From the NCBI GenBank assembly GCA_949987705.1, contig OX465286.1, positions 6,487,445 through 6,551,444 of the forward strand: 64,000 bases of DNA, given 5' to 3'. Shown piece by piece: positions 36,601 to 48,580 of the stretch (position 1 is the stretch's first letter; every line of letters starts with the position of its first letter). The notes beneath the pieces are model-generated. The model worked only from the letters and a program-made list of their open reading frames with translations, did not search any database and had not been told where the DNA came from. The position numbers and the translations under genes are program-made. The DNA comes from Thereva unica (taxonomy: Eukaryota; Arthropoda; Insecta; Diptera; Therevidae).

Positions 36601-39600
36601 ATCACAAAAGAGGGGATAACTCCCGAACCCCTTGGAATTTCTGGACCAAATCAAGTGCGCTGAACTCGGGGGAGCGAGCCCTTTCCAACGATACCCCATT
36701 CATTAAGATCCCAGCACTTTCGTGAAATCGACCAAAAATATCCAAAGGGGTACCCCTTTGAAAATTTTCCGGTTTTGGGAAAATTCTGGAGTGGCCCTTT
36801 TTTGGATGGGAAATTGTTAGGGACCTCCCAGGGAGGCTGTGAATTCAATTTCACCCCGGGCTGACCAGTATTTCCCAAGATAATGGGCGTTCTGCAGCCC
36901 CCCTTGGGGAAATCACAAAAGAGGGGATAACTCCCGAACCCCTTGGAATTTCTGGACCAAATCAAGTGCGCTGAACTCGGGGGAGCGAGCCCTTTCCAAC
37001 GATACCCCATTCATTAAGATCCCAGCACTTTCGTGAAATCGACCAAAAATATCCAAAGGGGTACCCCTTTGAAAATTTTCCGGTTTTGGGAAAATTCTGG
37101 AGTGGCCCTTTTTTGGATGGGAAATTGTTAGGGACCTCCCAGGGAGGCTGTGAATTCAATTTCACCCCGGGCTGACCAGTATTTCCCAAGATAATGGGCG
37201 TTCTGCAGCCCCCCTTGGGGAAATCACAAAAGAGGGGATAACTCCCGAACCCCTTGGAATTTCTGGACCAAATCATGTGCGCTGAACTCGGGGGAGCGAG
37301 CCCTTTCCAACGATACCCCATTCATTAAGATCCCAGCACTTTCGTGAAATTGACCAAAAATATCCAAAGGGGTACCCCTTTGAAAATTTTCCGGTTTTGG
37401 GAAAATTCTGGAGTGGCCCTTTTTTGGATGGGAAATTGTTAGGGACCTCCCAGGGAGGCTGTGAATTCAATTTCACCCCGGGCTGACCAGTATTTCCCAA
37501 GATAATGGGCGTTCTGCAGCCCCCCTTGGGGAAATCACAAAAGAGGGGATAACTCCCGAACCCCTTGGAATTTCTGGACCAAATCAAGTGCGCTGAACTC
37601 GGGGGAGCGAGCCCTTTCCAACGATACCCCATTCATTAAGATCCCAGCACTTTCGTGAAATCGACCAAAAATATCCAAAGGGGTACCCCTTTGAAAATTT
37701 TCCGGTTTTGGGAAAATTCTGGAGTGGCCCTTTTTTGGATGGGAAATTGTTAGGGACCTCCCAGGGAGGCTGTGAATTCAATTTCACCCCGGGCTGACCA
37801 GTATTTCCCAAGATAATGGGCGTTCTGCAGCCCCCCTTGGGGAAATCACAAAAGAGGGGATAACTCCCGAACCCCTTGGAATTTCTGGACCAAATAAAGT
37901 GCGCTGAACTCGGGGGAGCGAGCCCTTTCCAACGATACCCCATTCATTAAGATCCCAGCACTTTCGTGAAATCGACCAAAAATATCCAAAGGGGTACCCC
38001 TTTGAAAATTTTCCGGTTTTGGGAAAATTCTGGAGTGGCCCTTTTTTGGATGGGAAATTGTTAGGGACCTCCCAGGGAGGCTGTGAATTCAATTTCACCC
38101 CGGGCTGACCAGTATTTCCCAAGATAATGGGCGTTCTGCAGCCCCCCTTGGGGAAATCACAAAAGAGGGGATAACTCCCGAACCCCTTGGAATTTCTGGA
38201 CCAAATCATGTGCGCTGAACTCGGGGGAGCGAGCCCTTTCCAACGATACCCCATTCATTAAGATCCCAGCACTTTCGTGAAATTGACCAAAAATATCCAA
38301 AGGGGTACCCCTTTGAAAATTTTCCGGTTTTGGGAAAATTCTGGAGTGGCCCTTTTTTGGATGGGAAATTGTTAGGGACCTCCCAGGGAGGCTGTGAATT
38401 CAATTTCACCCCGGGCTGACCAGTATTTCCCAAGATAATGGGCGTTCTGCAGCCCCCCTTGGGGAAATCACAAAAGAGGGGATAACTCCCGAACCCCTTG
38501 GAATTTCTGGACCAAATCATGTGCGCTGAACTCGGGGGAGCGAGCCCTTTCCAACGATACCCCATTCATTAAGATCCCAGCACTTTCGTGAAATTGACCA
38601 AAAATATCCAAAGGGGTACCCCTTTGAAAATTTTCCGGTTTTGGGAAAATTCTGGAGTGGCCCTTTTTTGGATGGGAAATTGTTAGGGACCTCCCAGGGA
38701 GGCTGTGAATTCAATTTCACCCCGGGCTGACCAGTATTTCCCAAGATAATGGGCGTTCTGCAGCCCCCCTTGGGGAAATCACAAAAGAGGGGATAACTCC
38801 CGAACCCCTTGGAATTTCTGGACCAAATCAAGTGCGCTGAACTCGGGGGAGCGAGCCCTTTCCAACGATACCCCATTCATTAAGATCCCAGCACTTTCGT
38901 GAAATCGAAAAAAAATATCCAAAGGGGTACCCCTTTGAAAATTTTCCGGTTTTGGGAAAATTCTGGAGTGGCCCTTTTTTGGATGGGAAATTGTTAGGGA
39001 CCTCCCAGGGAGGCTGTGAATTCAATTTCACCCCGGGCTGACCAGTATTTCCCAAGATAATGGGCGTTCTGCAGCCCCCCTTGGGGAAATCACAAAAGAG
39101 GGGATAACTCCCGAACCCCTTGGAATTTCTGGACCAAATCAAGTGCGCTGAACTCGGGGGAGCGAGCCCTTTCCAACGATACCCCATTCATTAAGATCCC
39201 AGCACTTTCGTGAAATCGACCAAAAATATCCAAAGGGGTACCCCTTTGAAAATTTTCCGGTTTTGGGAAAATTCTGGAGTGGCCCTTTTTTGGATGGGAA
39301 ATTGTTAGGGACCTCCCAGGGAGGCTGTGAATTCAATTTCACCCCGGGCTGACCAGTATTTCCCAAGATAATGGGCGTTCTGCAGCCCCCCTTGGGGAAA
39401 TCACAAAAGAGGGGATAACTCCCGAACCCCTTGGAATTTCTGGACCAAATCATGTGCGCTGAACTCGGGGGAGCGAGCCCTTTCCAACGATACCCCATTC
39501 ATTAAGATCCCAGCACTTTCGTGAAATTGACCAAAAATATCCAAAGGGGTACCCCTTTGAAAATTTTCCGGTTTTGGGAAAATTCTGGAGTGGCCCTTTT

Positions 39601-40207
39601 TTGGATGGGAAATTGTTAGGGACCTCCCAGGGAGGCTGTGAATTCAATTTCACCCCGGGCTGACCAGTATTTCCCAAGATAATGGGCGTTCTGCAGCCCC
39701 CCTTGGGGAAATCACAAAAGAGGGGATAACTCCCGAACCCCTTGGAATTTCTGGACCAAATAAAGTGCGCTGAACTCGGGGGAGCGAGCCCTTTCCAACG
39801 ATACCCCATTCATTAAGATCCCAGCACTTTCGTGAAATCGACCAAAAATATCCAAAGGGGTACCCCTTTGAAAATTTTCCGGTTTTGGGAAAATTCTGGA
39901 GTGGCCCTTTTTTGGATGGGAAATTGTTAGGGACCTCCCAGGGAGGCTGTGAATTCAATTTCACCCCGGGCTGACCAGTATTTCCCAAGATAATGGGCGT
40001 TCTGCAGCCCCCCTTGGGGAAATCACAAAAGAGGGGATAACTCCCGAACCCCTTGGAATTTCTGGACCAAATCATGTGCGCTGAACTCGGGGAGCGAGCC
40101 CTTTCCAACGATACCCCATTCATTAAGATCCCAGCACTTTCGTGAAATTGACCAAAAATATCCAAAGGGGTACCCCTTTGAAAATTTTCCGGTTTTGGGA
40201 AAATTCT
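33606..40207 (+). repeat. Large satellite block, copy B, truncated by the gap
   Basis: This is the second copy of the 24,600-30,580 block. Near 34.6-35.6 kb it has three extra monomers, two of them carrying CTTGGGAAAATCACCAAAG. It has a 1-bp loss in CGGTTTGGG (33,972) and lacks one monomer near its right end. It also has GAAATCGAAAAAAAAT at 38,902 where copy A has GACCAAAAAT. The copy stops at the N run. A contig ending inside a long near-identical duplication is a typical assembly break. Confidence 0.8.
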
Positions 40208-40407
40208 NNNNNNNNNNNNNNNNNNNNNNNNNNNNNNNNNNNNNNNNNNNNNNNNNNNNNNNNNNNNNNNNNNNNNNNNNNNNNNNNNNNNNNNNNNNNN
40301 NNNNNNNNNNNNNNNNNNNNNNNNNNNNNNNNNNNNNNNNNNNNNNNNNNNNNNNNNNNNNNNNNNNNNNNNNNNNNNNNNNNNNNNNNNNNNNNNNNNN
40401 NNNNNNN
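40208..40407. other. Assembly gap of exactly 200 N with satellite orientation switch
   Basis: There are 200 undetermined bases. The satellite is forward up to 40,207 and reverse from 40,408, so head-to-tail order becomes head-to-head or tail-to-tail across the gap. A round 200-N spacer is a scaffolder placeholder, so its length says nothing about the true distance. Contig misorientation and a real inversion are both possible. Confidence 0.98.
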
Positions 40408-41779
40408 GGAGGTCCCTAACAATTTCCCGTCCAAAAAAGGGCCACTCCAGAATTTTCCCAAAACCGGAAAATTTTCAAAGGGGTACCTCTTTGGATATTT
40501 TTGGTCGATTTCACGAAAGTGCTGGGATCTTAATGAATGGGGTATCGTTGGAAAGGGCTCGCTCCCCCGAGTTCAGCGCACTTTATTTGGTCCAGAAATT
40601 CCAAGGGGTTCGGGAGTTATCCCCTCTTTTGTGATTTCCCCAAGGGGGGCTGCAGAACGCCCATTATCTCGGGAAATACTGGTCAGCCCGGGGTGGAATT
40701 GAATTCACAGCCTCCCTGGGAGGTCCCTAACAATTTCCCATCCAAAAAAGGGCCACTCCAGAATTTTCCCAAAACCGGAAAATTTTCAAAGGGGTACCCC
40801 TTTGGATATTTTTGGTCGATTTCACGAAAGTGCTGGGATCTTAATGAATGGGGTATCGTTGGAAAGGGCTCGCTCCCCCGAGTTCAGCGCACTTTATTTG
40901 GTCCAGAAATTCCAAGGGGTTCGGGAGTTATCCCCTCTTTTGTGATTTCCCCAAGGGGGGCTGCAGAACGCCCATTATCTCGGGAAATACTGGTCAGCCC
41001 GGGGTGGAATTGAATTCACAGCCTCCCTGGGAGGTCCCTAACAATTTCCCATCCAAAAAAGGGCCACTCCAGAATTTTCCCAAAACCGGAAAATTTTCAA
41101 AGGGGTACCTCTTTGGATATTTTTGGTCGATTTCACGAAAGTGCTGGGATCTTAATGAATGGGGTATCGTTGGAAAGGGCTCGCTCCCCCGAGTTCAGCG
41201 CACTTTATTTGGTCCAGAAATTCCAAGGGGTTCGGGAGTTATCCCCTCTTTTGTGATTTCCCCAAGGGGGGCTGCAGAACGCCCATTATCTCGGGAAATA
41301 CTGGTCAGCCCGGGGTGGAATTGAATTCACAGCCTCCCTGGGAGGTCCCTAACAATTTCCCATCCAAAAAAGGGCCACTCCAGAATTTTCCCAAAACCGG
41401 AAAATTTTCAAAGGGGTACCTCTTTGGATATTTTTGGTCGATTTCACGAAAGTGCTGGGATCTTAATGAATGGGGTATCGTTGGAAAGGGCTCGCTCCCC
41501 CGAGTTCAGCGCACTTTATTTGGTCCAGAAATTCCAAGGGGTTCGGGAGTTATCCCCTCTTTTGTGATTTCCCCAAGGGGGGCTGCAGAACGCCCATTAT
41601 CTCGGGAAATACTGGTCAGCCCGGGGTGGAATTGAATTCACAGCCTCCCTGGGAGGTCCCTAACAATTTCCCATCCAAAAAAGGGCCACTCCAGAATTTT
41701 CCCAAAACCGGAAAATTTTCAAAGGGGTACCCCTTTGGATATTTTTGGTCGATTTCACGAAAGTGCTGGGATCTTAATG

Positions 41780-43500
41780 AATGGGGTATCGTTGGAAAGG
41801 GCTCGCTCCCCCGAGTTCAGCGCACTTTATTTGGTCCAGAAATTCCAAGGGGTTCGGGAGTTATCCCCTCTTTTGTGATTTCCCCAAGGGGGGCTGCAGA
41901 ACGCCCATTATCTCGGAAAATACTGGTCAGCCTGGGGTGGAATTGAATTCACAGCCTCCCTAGGAGGTCCCTAACAATTTCCCATCCAAAAAAGGGCCAC
42001 TCCAGAATTTTCCCAAAACCGGAAAATTTTCAAAGGGGTACCTCTTTGGATATTTTTGGTCGATTTCACGAAAGTGCTGGGATCTTAATGAATGGGGTAT
42101 CGTTGGAAAGGGCTCGCTCCCCCGAGTTCAGCGCACTTTATTTGGTCCAGAAATTCCAAGGGGTTCGGGAGTTATCCCCTCTTTTGTGATTTCCCCAAGG
42201 GGGGCTGCAGAACGCCCATTATCTCGGGAAATACTGGTCAGCCCGGGGTGGAATTGAATTCACAGCCTCCCTGGGAGGTCCCTAACAATTTCCCATCCAA
42301 AAAAGGGCCACTCCAGAATTTTCCCAAAACCGGAAAATTTTCAAAGGGGTACCTCTTTGGATATTTTTGGTCGATTTCACGAAAGTGCTGGGATCTTAAT
42401 GAATGGGGTATCGTTGGAAAGGGCTCGCTCCCCCGAGTTCAGCGCACTTTATTTGGTCCAGAAATTCCAAGGGGTTCGGGAGTTATCCCCTCTTTTGTGA
42501 TTTCCCCAAGGGGGGCTGCAGAACGCCCATTATCTCGGAAAATACTGGTCAGCCTGGGGTGGAATTGAATTCACAGCCTCCCTAGGAGGTCCCTAACAAT
42601 TTCCCATCCAAAAAAGGGCCACTCCAGAATTTTCCCAAAACCGGAAAATTTTCAAAGGGGTACCCCTTTGGATATTTTTGGTCGATTTCACGAAAGTGCT
42701 GGGATCTTAATGAATGGGGTATCGTTGGAAAGGGCTCGCTCCCCCGAGTTCAGCGCACTTTATTTGGTCCAGAAATTCCAAGGGGTTCGGGAGTTATCCC
42801 CTCTTTTGTGATTTCCCCAAGGGGGGCTGCAGAACGCCCATTATCTCGGAAAATACTGGTCAGCCTGGGGTGGAATTGAATTCACAGCCTCCCTAGGAGG
42901 TCCCTAACAATTTCCCATCCAAAAAAGGGCCACTCCAGAATTTTCCCAAAACCGGAAAATTTTCAAAGGGGTACCCCTTTGGATATTTTTGGTCGATTTC
43001 ACGAAAGTGCTGGGATCTTAATGAATGGGGTATCGTTGGAAAGGGCTCGCTCCCCCGAGTTCAGCGCACTTTATTTGGTCCAGAAATTCCAAGGGGTTCG
43101 GGAGTTATCCCCTCTTTTGTGATTTCCCCAAGGGGGGCTGCAGAACGCCCATTATCTCGGAAAATACTGGTCAGCCTGGGGTGGAATTGAATTCACAGCC
43201 TCCCTAGGAGGTCCCTAACAATTTCCCATCCAAAAAAGGGCCACTCCAGAATTTTCCCAAAACCGGAAAATTTTCAAAGGGGTACCCCTTTGGATATTTT
43301 TGGTCGATTTCACGAAAGTGCTGGGATCTTAATGAATGGGGTATCGTTGGAAAGGGCTCGCTCCCCCGAGTTCAGCGCACTTTATTTGGTCCAGAAATTC
43401 CAAGGGGTTCGGGAGTTATCCCCTCTTTTGTGATTTCCCCAAGGGGGGCTGCAGAACGCCCATTATCTCGGGAAATACTGGTCAGCCCGGGGTGGAATTG
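41780..43500 (-). repeat. Locally homogenised run of one monomer haplotype
   Basis: Four monomers carry the same linked set CTCGGAAAATACT, CAGCCTGGGG and CCCTAGGAGG, near 41,910, 42,532, 42,843 and 43,154. Parts of the set recur near 58,594 (CTCGGAAAAT) and 58,016 and 60,817 (CCCTAGGAGG). The linkage suggests recent amplification of a single monomer. Confidence 0.8.
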
Positions 43501-45451
43501 AATTCACAGCCTCCCTGGGAGGTCCCTAACAATTTCCCATCCAAAAAAGGGCCACTCCAAAATTTTCCCAAAACCGGAAAATTTTCAAAGGGGTACCCCT
43601 TTGGATATTTTTGGTCGATTTCACGAAAGTGCTGGGATCTTAATGAATGGGGTATCGTTGGAAAGGGCTCGCTCCCCCGAGTTCAGCGCACTTTATTTGG
43701 TCCAGAAATTCCAAGGGGTTCGGGAGTTATCCCCTCTTTTGTGATTTCCCCAAGGGGGGCTGCAGAACGCCCATTATCTCGGGAAATACTGGTCAGCCCG
43801 GGGTGGAATTGAATTCACAGCCTCCCTGGGAGGTCCCTAACAATTTCCCATCCAAAAAAGGGCCACTCCAGAATTTTCCCAAAACCGGAAAATTTTCAAA
43901 GGGGTACCTCTTTGGATATTTTTGGTCGATTTCACGAAAGTGCTGGGATCTTAATGAATGGGGTATCGTTGGCAAGGGCTCGCTCCCTCGAGTTCAGCGC
44001 ACTTTATTTGGTCCAGAAATTCCAAGGGGTTCGGGAGTTATCCCCTCTTTTGTGATTTCCCCAAGGGGGGCTGCAGAACGCCCATTATCTCGGGAAATAC
44101 TGGTCATCCCGGGGTGGAATTGAATTCACAGCCTCCCTGGGAGGTCCCTAACAATTTCCCGTCCAAAAAAGGGCCACTCCAGAATTTTCCCAAAACCGGA
44201 AAATTTTCAAAGGGGTACCCCTTTGGATATTTTTGGTCGATTTCACGAAAGTGCTGGGATCTTAATGAATGGGGTATCGTTGGAAAGGGCTCGCTCCCCC
44301 GAGTTCAGCGCACTTTATTTGGTCCAGAAATTCCAAGGGGTTCGGGAGTTATCCCCTCTTTTGTGATTTCCCCAAGGGGGGCTGCAGAACGCCCATTATC
44401 TCGGGAAATACTGGTCAGCCCGGGGTGGAATTGAATTCACAGCCTCCCTGGGAGGTCCCTAACAATTTCCCGTCCAAAAAAGGGCCACTCCAGAATTTTC
44501 CCAAAACCGGAAAATTTTCAAAGGGGTACCCCTTTGGATATTTTTGGTCGATTTCACGAAAGTGCTGGGATCTTAATGAATGGGGTATCGTTGGAAAGGG
44601 CTCGCTCCCCCGAGTTCAGCGCACTTTATTTGGTCCAGAAATTCCAAGGGGTTCGGGAGTTATCCCCTCTTTTGTGATTTCCCCAAGGGGGGCTGCAGAA
44701 CGCCCATTATCTCGGGAAATACTGGTCAGCCCGGGGTGGAATTGAATTCACAGCCTCCCTGGGAGGTCCCTAACAATTTCCCATCCAAAAAAGGGCCACT
44801 CCAGAATTTTCCCAAAACCGGAAAATTTTCAAAGGGGTACCCCTTTGGATATTTTTGGTCGATTTCACGAAAGTGCTGGGATCTTAATGAATGGGGTATC
44901 GTTGGAAAGGGCTCGCTCCCCCGAGTTCAGCGCACTTTATTTGGTCCAGAAATTCCAAGGGGTTCGGGAGTTATCCCCTCTTTTGTGATTTCCCCAAGGG
45001 GGGCTGCAGAACGCCCATTATCTCGGGAAATACTGGTCATCCCGGGGTGGAATTGAATTCACAGCCTCCCTGGGAGGTCCCTAACAATTTCCCATCCAAC
45101 AAAGGGCCACTCCAGAATTTTCCCAAAACCGGAAAATTTTCAAAGGGGTACCCCTTTGGATATTTTTGGTCGATTTCACGAAAGTGCTGGGATCTTAATG
45201 AATGGGGTATCGTTGGAAAGGGCTCGCTCCCCCGAGTTCAGCGCACTTTATTTGGTCCAGAAATTCCAAGGGGTTCGGGAGTTATCCCCTCTTTTGTGAT
45301 TTCCCCAAGGGGGGCTGCAGAACGCCCATTATCTCGGGAAATACTGGTCAGCCCGGGGTGGAATTGAATTCACAGCCTCCCTGGGAGGTCCCTAACAATT
45401 TCCCATCCAAAAAAGGGCAACTCCAGAATTTTCTCAAAACCGGAAAATTTT

Positions 45452-45465
45452 CAAAGGGCCCTTTG
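45452..45465. repeat. Palindrome lesion: exact loss of the central GTAC
   Basis: The site reads CAAAGGGCCCTTTG, still a perfect 14-bp palindrome. The four central bases GTAC of the 18-bp form are missing and nothing else changed. The monomer is 307 bp. The duplicate monomer near 47,310 has the intact palindrome, so the loss came after that duplication. Confidence 0.95.
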
Positions 45466-46991
45466 GATATTTTTGGTCGATTTCACGAAAGTGCTGGGAT
45501 CTTAATGAATGGGGTATCGTTGGAAAGGGCTCGCTCCCCCGAGCTCAGCGCACTTTATTTGGTCCAGAAATTCCAAGGGGTTCGGGAGTTATCCCCTCTT
45601 TTGTGATTTCCCCAAGGGGGGCTGCAGAACGCCCATTATCTCGGGAAATACTGGTCAGCCCGGGGTGGAATTGAATTCACAGCCTCCCTGGGAGGTCCCT
45701 AACAATTTCCCATCCAAAAAAGGGCCACTCCAGAATTTTCCCAAAACCGGAAAATTTTCAAAGGGGTACCCCTTTGGATATTTTTGGTCGATTTCACGAA
45801 AGTGCTGGGATCTTAATGAATGGGGTATCGTTGGAAAGGGCTCGCTCCCCCGAGTTCAGCGCACTTTATTTGGTCCAGAAATTCCAAGGGGTTCGGGAGT
45901 TATCCCCTCTTTTGTGATTTCCCCAAGGGGGGCTGCAGAACGCCCATTATCTCGGGAAATACTGGTCTGCCCGGGGTGAAATTGAATTCACAGGCTCCCT
46001 GGGAGGTCCCTAACAATTTCCCGTCCAAAAAAGGGCCACTCCAGAATTTTCCCAAAACCGGAAAATTTTCAAAGGGGTACCTCTTTGGATATTTTTGGTC
46101 GATTTCACGAAAGTGCTGGGATCTTAATGAATGGGGTATCGTTGGAAAGGGCTCGCTCCCCCGAGTTCAGCGCACTTTATTTGGTCCAGAAATTCCAAGG
46201 GGTTCGGGAGTTATCCCCTCTTTTGTGATTTCCCCAAGGGGGGCTGCAGAACGCCCATTATCTCGGGAAATACTGGTCAGCCCGGGGTGGAATTGAATTC
46301 ACAGCCTCCCTGGGAGGTCCCTAACAATTTCCCATCCAAAAAAGGGCCACTCCAGAATTTTCCCAAAACCGGAAAATTTTCAAAGGGGTACCTCTTTGGA
46401 TATTTTTGGTCGATTTCACGAAAGTGCTGGGATCTTAATGAATGGGGTATCGTTGGAAAGGGCTCGCTCCCCCGAGTTCAGCGCACTTTATTTGGTCCGG
46501 AAATTCCAAGGGGTTCGGGAGTTATCCCCTCTTTTGTGATTTCCCCAAGGGGGGCTGCAGAACGCCCATTATCTCGGGAAATACTGGTCTGCCCGGCGTG
46601 AAATTGAATTCACAGCCTCCCTGGGAGGTCCCTAACAATTTCCCGTCCAAAAAAGGGCCACTCCAGAATTTTCCCAAAACCGGAAAATTTTCAAAGGGGA
46701 TATTTTTGGTCGATTTCACGAAAGTGCTGGGATCTTAATGAATGGGGTATCGTTGGAAAGGGCTCGCTCCCCCGAGTTCAGCGCACTTTATTTGGTCCAG
46801 AAATTCCAAGGGGTTCGGGAGTTATCCCCTCTTTTGTGATTTCCCCAAGGGGGGCTGCAGAACGCCCATTATCTCGGGAAATACTGGTCATCCCGGGGTG
46901 GAATTGAATTCACAGCCTCCCTGGGAGGTCCCTAACAATTTCCCATCCAACAAAGGGCCACTCCAGAATTTTCCCAAAACCGGAAAATTTT

Positions 46992-47011
46992 CAAAGGGGT
47001 ACACCCCTTTG
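46992..47011. repeat. Palindrome lesion: 2-bp gain
   Basis: The site reads CAAAGGGGTACACCCCTTTG, with an extra CA or AC at the centre. This gives a 313-bp monomer. The matching monomer of the earlier copy has the normal 18-bp palindrome. Confidence 0.95.
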
Positions 47012-48537
47012 GATATTTTTGGTCGATTTCACGAAAGTGCTGGGATCTTAATGAATGGGGTATCGTTGGAAAGGGCTCGCTCCCCCGAGTTCAGCGCACT
47101 TTATTTGGTCCAGAAATTCCAAGGGGTTCGGGAGTTATCCCCTCTTTTGTGATTTCCCCAAGGGGGGCTGCAGAACGCCCATTATCTCGGGAAATACTGG
47201 TCAGCCCGGGGTGGAATTGAATTCACAGCCTCCCTGGGAGGTCCCTAACAATTTCCCATCCAAAAAAGGGCCACTCCAGAATTTTCTCAAAACCGGAAAA
47301 TTTTCAAAGGGGTACCCCTTTGGATATTTTTGGTCGATTTCACGAAAGTGCTGGGATCTTAATGAATGGGGTATCGTTGGAAAGGGCTCGCTCCCCCGAG
47401 CTCAGCGCACTTTATTTGGTCCAGAAATTCCAAGGGGTTCGGGAGTTATCCCCTCTTTTGTGATTTCCCCAAGGGGGGCTGCAGAACGCCCATTATCTCG
47501 GGAAATACTGGTCAGCCCGGGGTGGAATTGAATTCACAGCCTCCCTGGGAGGTCCCTAACAATTTCCCATCCAAAAAAGGGCCACTCCAGAATTTTCCCA
47601 AAACCGGAAAATTTTCAAAGGGGTACCCCTTTGGATATTTTTGGTCGATTTCACGAAAGTGCTGGGATCTTAATGAATGGGGTATCGTTGGAAAGGGCTC
47701 GCTCCCCCGAGTTCAGCGCACTTTATTTGGTCCAGAAATTCCAAGGGGTTCGGGAGTTATCCCCTCTTTTGTGATTTCCCCAAGGGGGGCTGCAGAACGC
47801 CCATTATCTCGGGAAATACTGGTCTGCCCGGGGTGAAATTGAATTCACAGCCTCCCTGGGAGGTCCCTAACAATTTCCCGTCCAAAAAAGGGCCACTCCA
47901 GAATTTTCCCAAAACCGGAAAATTTTCAAAGGGGTACCTCTTTGGATATTTTTGGTCGATTTCACGAAAGTGCTGGGATCTTAATGAATGGGGTATCGTT
48001 GGAAAGGGCTCGCTCCCCCGAGTTCAGCGCACTTTATTTGGTCCGGAAATTCCAAGGGGTTCGGGAGTTATCCCCTCTTTTGTGATTTCCCCAAGGGGGG
48101 CTGCAGAACGCCCATTATCTCGGGAAATACTGGTCTGCCCGGCGTGAAATTGAATTCACAGCCTCCCTGGGAGGTCCCTAACAATTTCCCGTCCAAAAAA
48201 GGGCCACTCCAGAATTTTCCCAAAACCGGAAAATTTTCAAAGGGGATATTTTTGGTCGATTTCACGAAAGTGCTGGGATCTTAATGAATGGGGTATCGTT
48301 GGAAAGGGCTCGCTCCCCCGAGTTCAGCGCACTTTATTTGGTCCAGAAATTCCAAGGGGTTCGGGAGTTATCCCCTCTTTTGTGATTTCCCCAAGGGGGG
48401 CTGCAGAACGCCCATTATCTCGGGAAATACTGGTCAGCCCGGGGTGGAATTGAATTCACAGCCTCCCTGGGAGGTCCCTAACAATTTCCCATCCAAAAAA
48501 GGGCCACTCCAGAATTTTCCCAAAACCGGAAAATTTT

Positions 48538-48580
48538 CAAAGGGGTACCCCCGGAAAATTTTCAAAGGGGTACCTCTTTG
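48538..48580. repeat. Palindrome lesion: 25-bp tandem duplication
   Basis: After CAAAGGGGTACCC the sequence steps back to CCGGAAAATTTTCAAAGGGG and then reads TACCTCTTTGG. The monomer is 336 bp and carries two half-palindromes. The breakpoint is inside the palindrome, and the repeated segment is the bases just 5' of it, as expected from slippage or template switching. Confidence 0.9.

Larger units (their letters stand above)
10982..40207 (+). repeat. 311-bp satellite array, segment 2 (forward, about 94 monomers)
   Basis: Same monomer and orientation as segment 1, starting mid-palindrome at TTGAAAATTTTCC and ending at AAAATTCT against the N gap. I saw only GGATGGG here, not GGATAGG. Variant classes cluster along the array: CAATTCCACC and GAGATAATGG around 11.6-17 kb, GAGAAAATGG around 13.8-26.7 kb and again 33.7-36.6 kb, and CAATTTCACC with AAATCATGTG and AAATTGACC around 27-31 and 37-40 kb. 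Single-base losses recur in homopolymers, such as GTGGCCTTTTTT (11,640, 11,950, 12,260, 14,740, 15,360, 15,670) and CAGCCCCCTTGG (13,295, 16,702, 18,252, 19,498, 20,432, 21,671, 32,237, 33,479). They are shared by duplicated blocks, so they are unlikely to be read errors. Confidence 0.97.
44890..48290 (-). repeat. Duplicated 5-6 monomer block
   Basis: CATCCAACAAAGGG occurs at 45,094 and 46,945, GGTCATCCCGG near 45,037 and 46,887, TTCTCAAAACC at 45,430 and 47,285, and CGAGCTCAGCG at 45,539 and 47,398. The pairs are offset by about 1,850-1,857 bp. The offset then falls to 1,546 bp because the second copy lacks one monomer. The two copies differ at the palindrome: copy 1 lost GTAC, and copy 2 gained 2 bp one monomer earlier. 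Confidence 0.75.

Noticed and set aside
40580..40640. RNA polymerase III B box (GGTTCGGGAGT) followed by a T run
   Set aside because: Only GGTTCG of the B-box consensus matches, no convincing A box lies at the right distance, and no tRNA-like or 5S-like fold is seen.
40123..40702. Open frames spanning the N run
   Set aside because: They read through 200 undetermined bases, so they are artefacts of the gap.
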